Shown one piece after another: positions 1-15,673 of a DNA stretch of 64,000 nucleotides. The notes under the pieces were generated by a model. It worked only from the letters and a program-made list of their open reading frames with translations, was not told the DNA's origin and did not search any database. Origin of the DNA: Myoxocephalus aenaeus (lineage: Eukaryota > Chordata > Actinopteri > Perciformes > Cottidae); NCBI GenBank assembly GCA_038501785.1, contig JBAMJR010000025.1, positions 7,553,501 through 7,617,500 on the forward strand, in the 5' to 3' direction. Numbering within the stretch: position 1 is the stretch's first letter; each line of letters starts with the position of its first letter. The translations under genes were made by a program, and so were the position numbers.

Positions 1-60
1 TTGGCCAGCATATTAGACTGAACTCATCCTCTCATTTGCCTTTTGGCCTTGTATCATCAG

Positions 61-189
61 CGTCACACGGCTCAGTCATGTCACCGCTGCTGCTGACGTG
101 ATCTTGCCAATCAGTGTCCCTCCATACCGAGGAGGAAAAGCAGAGAAAAGCAAGCACTCTAATGTCGAGTATGAAGAGAAGCTGTAATT
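61..189 (+). CDS. Possible C-terminal exon of an unidentified plus-strand gene
   Basis: A pyrimidine-containing stretch ends in a plausible acceptor (ATCATCAG) at 60. It is followed by an open frame (codons from 62) that runs to a TAA at 187-189. The predicted tail is hydrophilic and ends in NVEYEEKL. The same frame is open back only to a TAG at 14-16, so an upstream exon would have to lie outside the window. It would converge on fnta. I do not recognise the protein. About 43 open codons can occur by chance, so this is a suggestion only. Confidence 0.22.
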
Positions 190-1153
190 ACACACTGCTG
201 GCAGACCAACTGCTTGGTGGGAAACTGGAGGGATGGATTGTGTTGTAGTGTCGGCAGAAGTAGAAACAGCTGCATCTAGTGGAGTAAATCCATTTTCCAG
301 CTCCAAGGGAGTCCAGGACATGAGGCTGTGAGTCAATGCGTGAGCGCACGGCCTCGCCGGTATTTCACTTTTCTCCTGGCAGCTCGGCGCCGAGGACCAA
401 ACAGAAGAAACTCGGCCCAATAGCAAAAAAGTGGCTCATTTAGAGCAACTGATATAGATTCAGGAGAACGTGTGATGTTGTGACTCATTGATCGGAGAGC
501 GGCTCATCTCGCGTCTGCTTTATTATCCCTGATGAATAGTTTCACAAACCACTCCTGGTATTACAAGAACGTTTTATTTTTATGCTTCAGGATGCTTTCT
601 GCCGCCTTCCATTACACGTTCACAATGCATACGCTATAACCGTCACCCACAAACAGGTTCCATGAGTCAATGAGCTGTGCTTTTACATGCACACTATGCT
701 GCATTTAAAGTCAATGAGTGTCCATTCAAAAATATGTTATTTGGAAAACATAAGAGTTACGACAAAGCCAACTCATAATACAACATGACGTCAGAAAACT
801 CCTTTCTCTAAACAGATAAACCGTACACATAAGATGTGTATCTACCATCCATCACACATGAAATGTAATTCAGTTGTGCATGAAGAAACACCAACAGGGA
901 GTTTATCAGGAGGCTCTACAGGGACTGCTGTCAAACGCAGATTTATAGGCTCAAAACAAAAAGACAGATGTATTCAGACTCAAACCCATGTGAGAACGGC
1001 CACTTTCATGAATGTAAAGATGAAGATGAACTAGCTCAATTATTTCCAAATCCACAGATTAATTGTGTAGTTATTTAGTCCCATTTTAAGAAACTGCATG
1101 GTTGGGCTGACGAAGCCGGGTCGGAGTGGACATGGTGTGAGCTTCTTGTTGGT
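190..1153 (-). other. fnta 3' UTR and convergent intergenic DNA
   Basis: No convincing gene lies here. Minus-strand AATAAA signals (TTTATT on the plus strand) occur at 519-524 and 573-578. They could end fnta with a 3' UTR of roughly 600 bases. The open frame on the minus strand at 76-426 has low-complexity Ser/Thr/Ala content and no family resemblance. Confidence 0.5.
573..578 (-). terminator. Candidate fnta polyadenylation signal
   Basis: AATAAA on the minus strand, about 580 bases downstream of the fnta stop. A second copy at 519-524 is an alternative. Confidence 0.4.
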
Positions 1154-4560
<3,407 letters not shown>

Positions 4561-7008
4561 CGCTAATTTTGTAGCTTAATCCTTGGAGGAAGGAGGAAAA
4601 CGTAATATCCGGTGTAGCGGAAAGATGCCTTTTAGTGCTGTGGGAAATATGAGGGATGAGCCACGCCTCGGTCCGTGTACGTTTTTATCGTTTGTTTCAT
4701 AGTTTAGTTGAAAAAACGAAAATACAGAAATACCATGTTTTTTTTCATTTTGTGTTTGAAACCAAAAACGAAAAAGCACAGCCGTTTTTTCGTCTGAATC
4801 CAAAAACGAAAATACGAGAGAATCAAACTTAAATAACGAGCTGATTTAGTTTATTGAAATTCCTTTTGAGAAGAGACGTAAAGCAGGGCAGGTGACCGGA
4901 AGTACGAGTCTGTCAAAATAAAAGCCAAGGCAATAGAAGGCTTGTATGCCAGTAATATAGTTTTCAAAGTCATTTTTGTTTGCACAGTTGTTGGTGTTAG
5001 CACTCATATTTATTTTTCCACCATATTGGGCTGCTTGTCTGCAGAGCAGAGCCAGGATGAGGAGACGCAGAGTATATTTAATCCATACATTTAGTTATAT
5101 TTAGCTGTGTCTTTGATAGGTTATTGAAATTTTGCGTAAAAAGTGCTGGATAAGTAACCTTGATTATTATTATTAAAAACATAATATGTTTTTAGATAAT
5201 ACCTTCATTGCACAACATGAGATAATAGCCAGTGTTAAATATAATTACACAGAAAATTATGATTTTGTACTAATTGTGATGTTTGTTGTCAAAACTAAGT
5301 GCTACAACTAATCAGCTCCTTGATCTGGAATACATCAAGCGGTGTGACCTGGGCGCTTAACTTCTTCACTATTTCCCATGCCAGATGCAACAAAGTCTCT
5401 GACTCGTTGGAGGCCTCCTGAGGGTTGAGGACCAAGGGAACAGGGGATGAGGAGGCAGTCACTGGTCAGGGTGCAGGGGATGGGGAGGCAGCCACTGACA
5501 GGCAGTTTCGAGTGTCTCTACCTCCTGGTCTGGAAGGGCGTACGCCTCTGGCCATTTTGTGAAATAGTCTCACCTTGAGAGGTCTGGAATGGAAATGGAG
5601 TTTCTACATCCAGGGCCCTTGGGTGCTTTGGCTACTCTGCCACCTCTTCCCACAAGGGCCGCTGTAAGTCCACCTCATGCTCCTGCCTCCCAGCATATAA
5701 ACACCACTATAGTGTGCCATCAATGTAATACAAATGTCATACCAAAAAAAGTGTCAACAAGTATCATAGTATGGTATGCCATAATATGTTATACAAAATT
5801 TCATAAAATAATGCTTTAAGTCATAGGACATAAAAATGCCATAGCATAGTATACCAAAAAAAAGTGTTAAAAATAAAATATTATCACATAGAAAGTCATA
5901 GAAATGTCAGAGTATAGCTACCATAACAATTAAGTATTTCATAAAAAAAGTCAGTATAGTATCTGAATTAAATGGTATGCCAGAATGTCATACTGTAAAT
6001 GTCAGTCTCATGTCATGAAAACTACTCTACTATAACTGTATGAACTAAAGGAGTGAATACACCACAGTATTTAAGAAGGAAATGACAATGGGGTCATAAG
6101 GATCATGTCTGCTGCATTTTCATTTTGACTGAAACAATCTTTCAGTCTCATTGTTGGTAAATTCAGCACAGGACGCTGTGATGCATGTTTGCTTAAGTTT
6201 ACGTACCTTCCTGATTCTTGCGATTGCTGAGTAGTTTCCACATCACAACAGGAGTGTTACAGCATGAAAGGAAAGGAACTGGTGCACTCAACTACAAAAC
6301 AATGATTTTAGTTTATATTTACTCAGAGTTCAGCTGAAGAAAAGATACGTGTATAGACTTTTTAATACTTGGATGAACAAGACACTCAGTTAAATCATCA
6401 GTTCAAAGATCACTTTTGATTTCAAAACATGAATAAAAACAGAAGTGAGCTATAAATCCTGGAGAGCGTCGCTGTAAGAAACAACCAGAGAGTTTCAGCG
6501 TTTACATTTCAGTTCAACTTTTAGAACCTGCTGAATAAATTCAGATTGAATTCAGTTCACAGTTGGACCCGTCCAGAAGCTGTATTGAATAGTCTTTAGA
6601 TACAGTAATGTAGCGTTAATGTGCCATTTGCTCGTCTACAGTTAGGAAGGAGTTCGTTCTCAGCTATGGGTTAGAGGTCATAGATAATAAGGTCAGTGGT
6701 TCAATCCAAAAACGTGACATAGAAATGACATAATGTCCTCCTGAAGCCGACAGGTGAGTCCAGTCCAAACTGTGGGACACAAGACTTCTCTCTGGCTACC
6801 TCCCAGGGCAGGAATTGGTTGTCTTACATTGGCAAGGAAATGCAGCCATGCACTACAAAATATAAATGAATATGACAGTAGTCATGCAATGTAGAAATTA
6901 AAAATATAAAAAACAAAACATGACTTAATATCCCCCAGCCTGTGGACATTTGAGTCGACGCTCAACCAAAACAACATCAGTGACACATTTCTTAAGGTCA
7001 AGCTGAAC
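4561..7008. other. Intergenic region between fnta and aup1
   Basis: No gene is supported. It holds the fnta promoter side (an ETS-type CCGGAAGT at 4896-4903, about 340 bases upstream of the fnta ATG), an A/T-rich stretch at about 4690-4820 in which AAAAACGAAAATAC-like words recur in both orientations, a degenerate tandem repeat at 5690-6000, and otherwise unremarkable AT-rich sequence. Proximity of the ETS motif to a real transcription start is not shown. Confidence 0.5.
5690..6000. repeat. Degenerate AT-rich tandem repeat
   Basis: Irregular recurrence of words such as CATAGTAT, ATACCAAAAAAAGTGT, CATAGAAATGTCA and GTATGCCA, spaced a few tens of bases apart. This suggests an old minisatellite built on a motif like ATACCAAAAAAAGT plus CATAGTATGGTATGCC. 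Confidence 0.55.
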
Positions 7009-7014
7009 TTTATT
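7009..7014 (-). terminator. Candidate aup1 polyadenylation signal
   Basis: AATAAA on the minus strand, about 300 bases downstream of the aup1 stop. It is the nearest canonical signal I see. Confidence 0.4.
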
Positions 7015-7310
7015 TTCATCGACGACTCTGGACATTATAAAAATAAATAGATGATTCACAGTCAGTGGATCGTAATACAAATTGTTATCAAAATTATGCA
7101 TCAGCCAGAATGAAGAATTAAACATGCATAATCACCCTGCCATCGACGTATACATGTTCTGAACGCTCCCCTCCTTATCTGCAATGAACTAAATCTGTTC
7201 TGCAACAGAACCCGTTGACGTTATAGAAAAATCACCATTCAAATTAGACAGCTATGCAAGTTGAATATGCTTCTCTGATGTTCCCAGCGGTTGCTTGACC
7301 CAAAGTGTGT

Positions 7311-10300
7311 TCAGTGACTGTCTTCTTGATCCAATCCGTGTTTTTCAATGTAGCGTCTAGAAGAGGAAGAACAGAGCAGACAGTGGTCAAGTCAGTGCTT
7401 TTCTGGACCAAATGTAAATGTCTTAAGGTCAAACTCAAATTATTTGTCTCCTCTGGTTACAGTTTGTCCCCTCTATGAACATGAATACTGGATGTATCCA
7501 TGAAGCCCAACACAGAGGCCCACAGAACGCTCTGCGGAGCCGAGGAGAGCTGCAGAGTTAGATAATGACTCTGAGGGTTTGTCACTACGATTGACCCTTT
7601 ACACGATGTTCTGCTTCAGTCTGGATTTGAGCCGGGTCTAAGTTAGTGAAGACAGGAGTATTTTTACAGAAGATTTCCGTCTGGAGCGGCTTTAACGCAA
7701 CATAAAAATCACTATGAAGCGACAGACATGAACCTAGAAAGGAATTTAAAGTAAATCTCTAAGCAAATTAATATTGCAAAACTGTCCGGCTCAACTGCAA
7801 GATGTTCTGCATAATGAAGCAGCTTTGGCTTTTCTCTGAGGCGTCTATTAGCATGACCTGAACGAACATCAGGTACTTTCAATGAGTCCAGAGATATTTG
7901 ATTAAAACAATAGTTGAGGGATTATTAGAAGATTTCATCCCACCTGGTAAGGCCGGCCCTTTTTGCCACATCTGCTGCAATATTAACAAAGACAATGCTC
8001 TTCTAGCAAATAATACAATAATCTGTTGTACGATGTAGTGACGCAACATTGCTAGTGGCAGAAAAACCTCACCTTCTTGCAAAATTATAGAGCTCTTCTT
8101 TTCTCTCTTGGAGAGACAAATGTCTGTCGACTGGTGACCTCTCAAAAGATTTGGCAGCAGGCTGTGGATGAAAATGGAATTATCAATTTACTGAAAAAAC
8201 AAAACAAGCTAGATGGATTGCATTTGAGGACAAAAATCAATCAATCTTAAACAAGATGAAGTAGCCAAACTAAAATGTCCAGCATTTAGCCATTTCTATG
8301 CAACTTCAAATTCCACAGTACTATTCTAGTGAATATGAACGTCATATGTTTAATTACGATTCAAAGGGATCCTAAATGATAAATTGCCCAGTTGGAGAGC
8401 AGCTTCAAACCTTGATGGTGGGAGCTGGACCAGAGGAATAGGAGCTGTTCATAGAAGACCCAAAAGCCGACGTCCCGGTTGCCTCCATTGGACTTTCGTC
8501 CTTGTTCTCCAGCAGATTCGTTATGGTGGTGTCCACACAGTTGGTTTTTGCTGCACACAATCAAGAGACAACATAAAAGGCATGGCCATTCAATCCATCT
8601 TCCGGTTTTGGAAGGATGCGTTAACAATAATGCCTTTCACTGAAATAGGGCTCTACCTAAGTCCTTTGCGATGACATTCAGTGGGACATGAGGCAGCACG
8701 TCCTTCACCTGTTGGGCCATCCGACCAATCCTGTGATCGTCGGTGCCCAAACTCTGGACCATGAAACCGAGGCCAATAGAGCCAGGTCTGACACCTAGGG
8801 GTAAGAAAAGAACAGCTGACACCAGAACCTGAAGACCTGCAGAACAACCAGCCAGTACGTGTAGGGAACCCGGTGCTCGTTTAGGAAGTGTACTTACTTG
8901 TCGATGTTGGTGGTACAGTGTGCCTTTTACGTTTGATGTGCTCCGCTTTATCAGCTTTAGTGATCTTGGTGGAGACCAAGCCGAGTTCACCCGCTAACAG
9001 CTGGAATTAAAAGACACACATATAAAGACACAACTTTAGCAAACAACGGCAGCACAAAAGGCAGAAAAGAGGCATTTGGGGAGACAAAACATATGGGGCT
9101 ATAATTGGATAAATTGCAGAACTTATTTGTTTTTGCCGTTACGAATCGAATCCTTAATGAATCCACTCTACTGGCAAACATTGGTTTTACCTCCTGGGCT
9201 TTGTTGGCAAACTCCTGCATGGACTCGCCCTCTTGTCTGGACACTGGTGGGAGCCAACTGGGAGAGAAAGGAAAAAACAAACTAGAATTACTGTCTTGCG
9301 GTTGTTTGCCTCCGCCAACCAGTCTAGTTGCAGTTTGCCTCCGCGTCGCTCCAAAATGTCATCACTTTTATCCTTTTAGACATTTGTGTGAATTATCAGA
9401 ATTATCATACGACAATGTTTTGTGAGGCCACAGTGACCTTTGACCACCACATGTTAATCAGTTTATCTTTGAGTCAAAGAGAAAGTTTGTGTCAAGACAT
9501 TCCCTCCCGGTACCAACGCGGCGGCAGAGGAAGCAACACGTGAAGTAAAAAACTATTATAGCAACAGAAATGTGAGTTTTTGGAGCACTAAACAATGAAT
9601 TACAAGATTAATTTAGTTCCAAAAGCATTTGAAATACATGCTCGTCAATCAGCATTACTGGCAACACAAGATTGGGGTTGGTAGTTGGTGTTTTTCATCA
9701 GCTTTTTTTTTTTTTATCTCAGTGGATATAGTTAATAAACATAGTCACAAAACTACCTCAGTTACATGGAAAATAAAAACAACTATTGGATTATTATGAA
9801 TCATTCATCTGCAGAACATCAGGATCCCACGTTAAAAAGCAAATTGCTGATAGAAAAATTGATACAAATTATTTAGTACCTTACATGATACACTGTACAT
9901 GGAACAAAAAATGTCCATAAGAGCTCCTTCAGCCAGCTGGAATCTGGTGTGCTCTGTGGACAGACAAAACACAGTCAGGTCAACCATCACACTGTTGGCC
10001 CTACATGTAAATATGTACACAGTCACAGGGAGACGGTCCTGGTGACCCAAAACAGCCTGAGACTATTTCAAATGATCTCCGCTAAATTATTCTCTGTACA
10101 GAGACGGCTGGACTAGATTTAAGCAGCCTCCACTAATCGGCTTGCTGTTACTTCAAGAAAAGTGCACTATTTTTGCATTTTTGATTGTCCACACCTGGGA
10201 TTGGTATATAAATTCATTATTTCACCCCATACATTTCCTTCCTCTATGTGTTAACATTATCAGGCATGTTACATGGTTTATATGTCATTACCAACCACAT

Positions 10301-13300
10301 TAAGAAATATCTCACACTCGGATATTCTAAACAGCATTCTAGATTAAAACAGAGAATGCTGTAAATACACAAATAAACAGCGTTGTTAAAAAGGTATCCA
10401 TCGTATTTTGGTAACTCATAGCTGCACTATGTTTTTTTCCCCTTGAAAATAAAAGTTAATTACGACATTACCAAAGCAATCAATGGTCTGGTCACCCGTA
10501 AGGCCACAGGTTGAATGGAATCAGTCAGTGAGAAAGGCCAGGAACTGAGAGGAGAAACATGCGTTTAGTATAGTGAAGCTGTAAGGTGGGAACATGAGCA
10601 AAATATTTGACACTTTATAACTCAAGAGAAATATAAATCTTTTCTTTGAAAATAAATATAGAAAGTAACATTGATAATCATGAGGAAAACAGCCAGTTAA
10701 CTGTTGGTTGTTCTCCCAGTTTTATTGGGCTTCAGTGCATCTCGGAAGATTGTGAGCTCCTCAAATTAAAGACAGAAATGAACCGATCCTGCAGCTGTTT
10801 TCACTTCTTTACTCCAATCTGCCCATCAAACTCTCAAGAGGAATTTGTGAGGGGCGACAACCGCCAAAGTAATTAATCTCCATCTCAAAGTGCCATGGAA
10901 GAGGAATGATCAATTAAATCACTTCCTACATCCAAAGTCATGAGTATGAGGCCAAAACACTGTCTCCATCTGAAAATACTGATATATTCCAGTTACTGCT
11001 TTACTGATGCGCCATAGGACTGATTTCATTATAGTTGGTAAATATGAACGACTATAAAAAAGACATTAACAAAACAGCTAAAGTAGAATTTGTGGGGGAA
11101 ATGTTACATTTTCTCAGTCAGTTTTTCCCCCCACCTCTTCTTTTTATAGCATTGCGTCATCCAATTCCCACTCACAAATAATAACGTCTTCCTTCGGTGA
11201 CGTGAATCAAACACTGAGTAGGGTGGGCCTCTAGCAGAAATGTTCACACAAACCTGAACTTCAGCAGGCCAGCGCGGCCGTTTGTGGTGTCCTCTTCAGG
11301 AAACAGGAGCAGCGGGGGGGTGCCTTCAGTGGAGCAGTACCTCTGGAGAGACTCTCCTACGGCTTCCTGGCCAGACGCCGACTGGATTTCCATGAAGCCT
11401 CTGGCCCAACACACAAAGCCTGTGGAGCCCTCCAACTGGGGCTAACGAGCAGGAAGAGAAAGAGCAAACTCAACTTCACACTGACTTTACGTGTTCAAAG
11501 GGGAAATACCATTCTTTTGCACGAGAGAAAAAGTCAGCGTTGAGATAGAAAGATGGCCGGTTCACTGTGTGTAAGACTTTAATATGCTAGTGCGAACACT
11601 GTCTCCTCGGTTTCATCTGCAGCCGTTGAACTTAACATACAGAACATCATGTACTTTCATCTGTTTAGTTCCTTTAGGAGAAAACGCACAATGCTTCAAG
11701 TGTAACACTGACATGTGTTTGTATACATTATAATTTACAACATATGCTGTATGGAGGATTTAACAGAAAATCTATAAGTTTGTAGCTGTACCAGTTATGA
11801 ACACAAATAGAAGCACAAATAAACTAAAGACATCAGCACAGTCATTGCATAGGTCTAATCACTGAAACAGTGCAGCAGGCTAAAATGTTTAAAACATCCT
11901 GCATTGCACGGTTTTGCACATTTAAAAGTCAAACACTCACAGTATGGCAGGGGGTCAGAAGGTTGATTATGTTGTGGTCAAACTCAGTCACATGGTTGCA
12001 TGTGTACAGCTTGGTGTTTCTGTCTCTGGAGCGAGGGTTCTTCTGTCTCACATGCATCCCCAGGACCGAGCACATAACCCTGACAATATATCTAAGAGAA
12101 GGATAAAACACAGGTGGATGTAATGTTACATGCAGTGGTGCCATTCACAAAACAATACAGTTTATCACTGCTCCTACAACAACATGCAGATTTTTTACAC
12201 GTGTTTACTTATATGCAACGTTCTTTAAATTCTACTTTCAGAATAACAGAACCGTGTCTCAATTAGAAGATCATTGTGTAACAGACGCATACCAATAAAA
12301 TGTATTAAGCAGCCACTAGCCTTCATGGTATGTTTAATGGGTTATTGTAGCATTATAGTGTGAGAGGCAGCCAGTATTCTTAATGAATGGCACAGTATGC
12401 AATGTATAGCACAAGTTCACAGCATTAACTGTCCTCGTTTTTTTCTCTTCCACTACTTGTACCTCAATTATTATTAATACTAACTTTTATATTACTTAGA
12501 ATATGCGTGTTATTAATAGCACACATGTGGTTACCACAACAGCTACTGCTGGAGGGTAAAATATGTTCAGAGAAAAATGAATGCCCTAAAATACTTGCCT
12601 TCTAACAAAACTCTCTGGAAGTGCACAGCTGACCAAGAACACGTGAACACCAATGAAAATCCTTATCAACGTCAAACAGATGCCAACTGGAGAGTATATC
12701 AGCAACAGCAGGAGAAGAACTGCATCTTTGGGAAACCTGTACAGAGAAAACATTTATAAATAATCTGTTTCAAACAGCATATTTAAAAGGCAGTGGATGA
12801 CATCTGAAAAGAGCGAATGTAATCGCTGGTGAGATCCTGACAGACATGAATCACACTGACAGCAAACGCACACAAACATGTGGATTTGTGTGCGTTTATT
12901 CCAGTACCTTCTGTTCTATACACACACTAAACCACCCACACAAGGGTTACCTTCCAAATATATAGTGATGACAAAGGCTCTTTGTGGTACATAATGCTAA
13001 GGCATTATGTACCACAAAGAGCCTTGGCGTTCTCTGTAGAGAAACTGCAGGGCAGTTAGAAACCTGATTCCACTTCCATGTGTCCCCATCTGCAGGTAAA
13101 CCTCCATGTATACTAACAAGCTGCAGTTTAACGCTAACTTTTGAGACTGAGAGTTTCTCTCGTTTAGAGTGAGTTAAATATATTCACTGCTGAATAATAA
13201 GCATCGCCTGGTTGCATCAACGTGTGTGTTTCTGTTTCGCGTTCAACCACAGTGGGAAAGTTTCATTTTCCAGACGTTATTTATGACACGTGTCAAACGT

Positions 13301-13941
13301 TGCGTGGTCGTCTTTTGGCGGTGGTTCCTGATCTTGGATCAAACACGTTATTAACTGGCCTGAAACCCGACACCTAAATCCCAACCGCTGCATTCTCGGC
13401 CACCTGCCTACTGGGAATATGGCCCGTTTGTTTTCACGTTGGGCCTTCGTGGCCGAGGCACAACTTTTCGTTTCCATATCCGAGCTTGAGACGTGTTCCC
13501 TCCGCAGACACAGGAGGAGAAGAAGTGTAGGTGTTTTAGGGAACTTCAGCTATCAGCTACCCGGGGAAAAAGCAACGGGTCGTCCATTGTAAGACGTCAG
13601 GATCAACGACAATGTCGGCGAGACGTGCACGACACGACACAACACACGCACGACACAACACACACAAGATGTTTACGTTAACGTCACCGCCAACGGCTAG
13701 CGAGGCGAGCCCGCTCACGGGTAGCTGGGTGGTGAAAAAGGTGCGATATCCCCTCGTGGTATCGTTGCTAACACACGGTACAAGTCACCGACAACACGTC
13801 ACTGTCACGTTATTAATTGAACAAGCAGGATAACACATGTTTCTACGTGACGTTAGCTGAAGATTAGCAGCCTCAGCTAGCTGCTCGTTAGCGGACTTAC
13901 CGACGAAAGTCAAACATGTCCTCGATGCCGCGGGTCTCCAT
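7311..13941 (-). CDS. aup1: Ancient ubiquitous protein 1 (lipid droplet-regulating VLDL assembly factor)
   Basis: AUP1 is a monotopic ER/lipid-droplet protein. It recruits the ubiquitin-conjugating enzyme UBE2G2 and links ER-associated degradation to lipid droplets. Twelve coding exons: 13941-13901, 12736-12599, 12091-11941, 11441-11254, 10544-10472, 9953-9880, 9257-9191, 9000-8898, 8794-8657, 8550-8411, 8161-8073, 7356-7311. They sum to 1248 nt (415 aa; human about 410). Seen in order: hydrophobic hairpin at about 18-45; acyltransferase-like domain with the H-x4-D motif (NHVTEFDHN, H93/D98) and LLLFPEE; CUE domain at about 302-342 (AQQVKDVLPHVPLNVI); C-terminal basic/acidic G2-binding helix (LSLQERKEELYNFARRRY). 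Intron 2 appears to start with GC (AG|GCAAGT at 12599/12598). The start at 13939-13941 is the first ATG of exon 1, in a CpG-rich region. Confidence 0.95.
9300..9540. repeat. Teleost interspersed repeat fragment in an aup1 intron
   Basis: Between exons 6 and 7. The words GCCTCCGCCAACCAG and GTGACCTTTGACCACCACAT, followed by TCAGTTTATCTTTGAGTC, match a repeat that recurs across fish genomes. Assignment is from memory of the family; I cannot give a class. No coding potential. Confidence 0.5.
12974..13025. repeat. Perfect 24-bp inverted repeat with 4-base loop (aup1 intron 1)
   Basis: The left arm 12974-12997 (AAGGCTCTTTG...TAATGC) and right arm 13002-13025 (GCATTATG...GAGCCTT) are exact reverse complements, separated by TAAG. 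As RNA it would be a 24-bp perfect stem. Flanks do not continue the pairing. No terminal inverted repeats or target duplications of a known element are visible. Confidence 0.95.
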
Positions 13942-14200
13942 GACTGCAGTCGGACCTTCGCTCAGAGGCTAATGCTAAGAAAACAACCTGGTCTCTAAGT
14001 ATAAATTAGTCATGCCGTTCACGACAGCGCCGGTGTTGTTCCCACGTGAGCTAGGGGTTGTGCTGAAAGCTGAATGGTTTCGGGCAGTCTATTTCAGCGA
14101 GTTTAAAACGTTAGCCTAGCTTAGTCCAAAGGTGCCTCTGCCGCGGTGCTAGCAGCGCTAGCCCCTGTGTGCTAGCAGCAGCAACAACACTTCCGGCCGA
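13470..14200. promoter_or_regulatory. CpG-rich promoter region around aup1 exon 1
   Basis: CpG dinucleotides are much denser here than in neighbouring sequence, and the region contains the aup1 start codon. It includes an E-box CCCACGTGAG near 14040 and an ETS-type ACTTCCGG at 14189-14196, both common at housekeeping promoters. It lies between divergent aup1 and ctsf, but the ctsf ATG is about 1.15 kb beyond its right edge, so a shared promoter is not established. Confidence 0.55.
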
Positions 14201-14384
14201 AATCCTCCAGAATAAAAGGGCTACGTCCATAAATGGGACTTAAAATTTGAGCTAAATTTGGCACAGAAATGCAAATTAATACTCATCCTAACTTGTACAT
14301 TATTCTTATGCTGTCGTGTAAACTGTATGAAAGAAAACATCTACAGACCCTCAATATTGATATATTATTGCACTATGTTCATTG

Positions 14385-14520
14385 TTTTTTTAAATTATTA
14401 TTATTATTATTATTATGTTTACTATGTTTTATTCTATGTTTATTGTTATGCACCTTTTACCGATTCAAATTCCTTGTATGTGCAAGGTACTTGGTCAGTA
14501 AATTATTCTGATTCTGATTC
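14385..14520 (+). repeat. Probable 3' tail of a teleost non-LTR retrotransposon
   Basis: An ATT run is followed by a segment resembling GCACCTTTTACC...AATTCCTTGTATGTG and ends in ATTCTGATTCTGATTC. This is the tail arrangement common in fish LINE copies. Only the 3' end is present, between aup1 and ctsf. Confidence 0.5.
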
Positions 14521-14952
14521 AAAGTCAGCTAGTTTAGCTGTGTCGCTTTGTCGGATCATTTCCTCCCAATATTGAATTCCAACTACAGGAGAAGTGACGG
14601 TATTTTGTCTCCCTCTAGTGGCTGTATTTGATTACTACTGGTCATTGGCTGTAATTACAATGGCGTGATGTTTAAAGGAAAAGTAGATGTAACCATATGT
14701 TTAGAATAATATTAAGTATTTTACATTTGTCATTTGAGATTATAAATTAAAAAAATATTGGGAGAATGGGGAAATTAATAACTTCATCTGCTCCAAATAC
14801 TAAACGACACGTACACTTTACAGTGTCTTCTACTTTACGTATCAACTTAATACTCGATTAACGTTTGGTAGCTTGTTATTTAAATAGTATGAATAGTATG
14901 AGTATACGCAGCATTGGTTAAGAAAAATAATGGATACATATACCGTATATAC

Positions 14953-15056
<104 letters not shown>

Positions 15057-15347
15057 TGACAACAAGGTGATTTGTCTCATTTATATGTGCTGTTAACCGG
15101 TTATTACGGTTTTATAAGTGCGTGTGTGTAATTATATAAGTGTTATATATAGTGGTATGTGGAACAGGTCCCGCCCACTAATACCCGTGTCTCCTCCCAC
15201 AACCTAATCCGTGTTTTGTTTGGCAACAACACGCGAACCTTACATCTTGGTGTAACCACTGCTGATGACTTCATATTGATTTATTTTTCAAGGAAGACAG
15301 AAGATCTGATCTCTTTTCAACTGAGCACCGCCTGCACACGGACAAAG

Positions 15348-15596
15348 ATGGTGGTCGCATCCCGCTGTCCGGGCATCCTGTGGCTGGCCCTGGCCGCCGT
15401 GCTGGGCTCGGTCCTCGGGCTCGGTGAGGACATCGACCGGCCTCTGGTCGGGCCTCCCGGCTCTCCTATCCGGCTGCTGGAGTCCGACCCCGGCCTGAAG
15501 AAGGCTCTGGAGTTCGCGGAGGAGCGCTACAACCGCGGCTCCAATGCCATGCACCTCCGCAAAACCAGCCGGCTCCTCTCGGCCACCAAGCAGGTA

Positions 15597-15673
<77 letters not shown>

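Noticed and set aside
76..426. 116-codon minus-strand open frame
   Set aside because: Ser/Thr/Ala/Pro-rich, no domain, no splice or start context, lies in the likely fnta 3' flank.
786..793. Perfect palindromic CRE, TGACGTCA
   Set aside because: An 8-base word near the end of fnta with no start site nearby; chance occurrence is likely.
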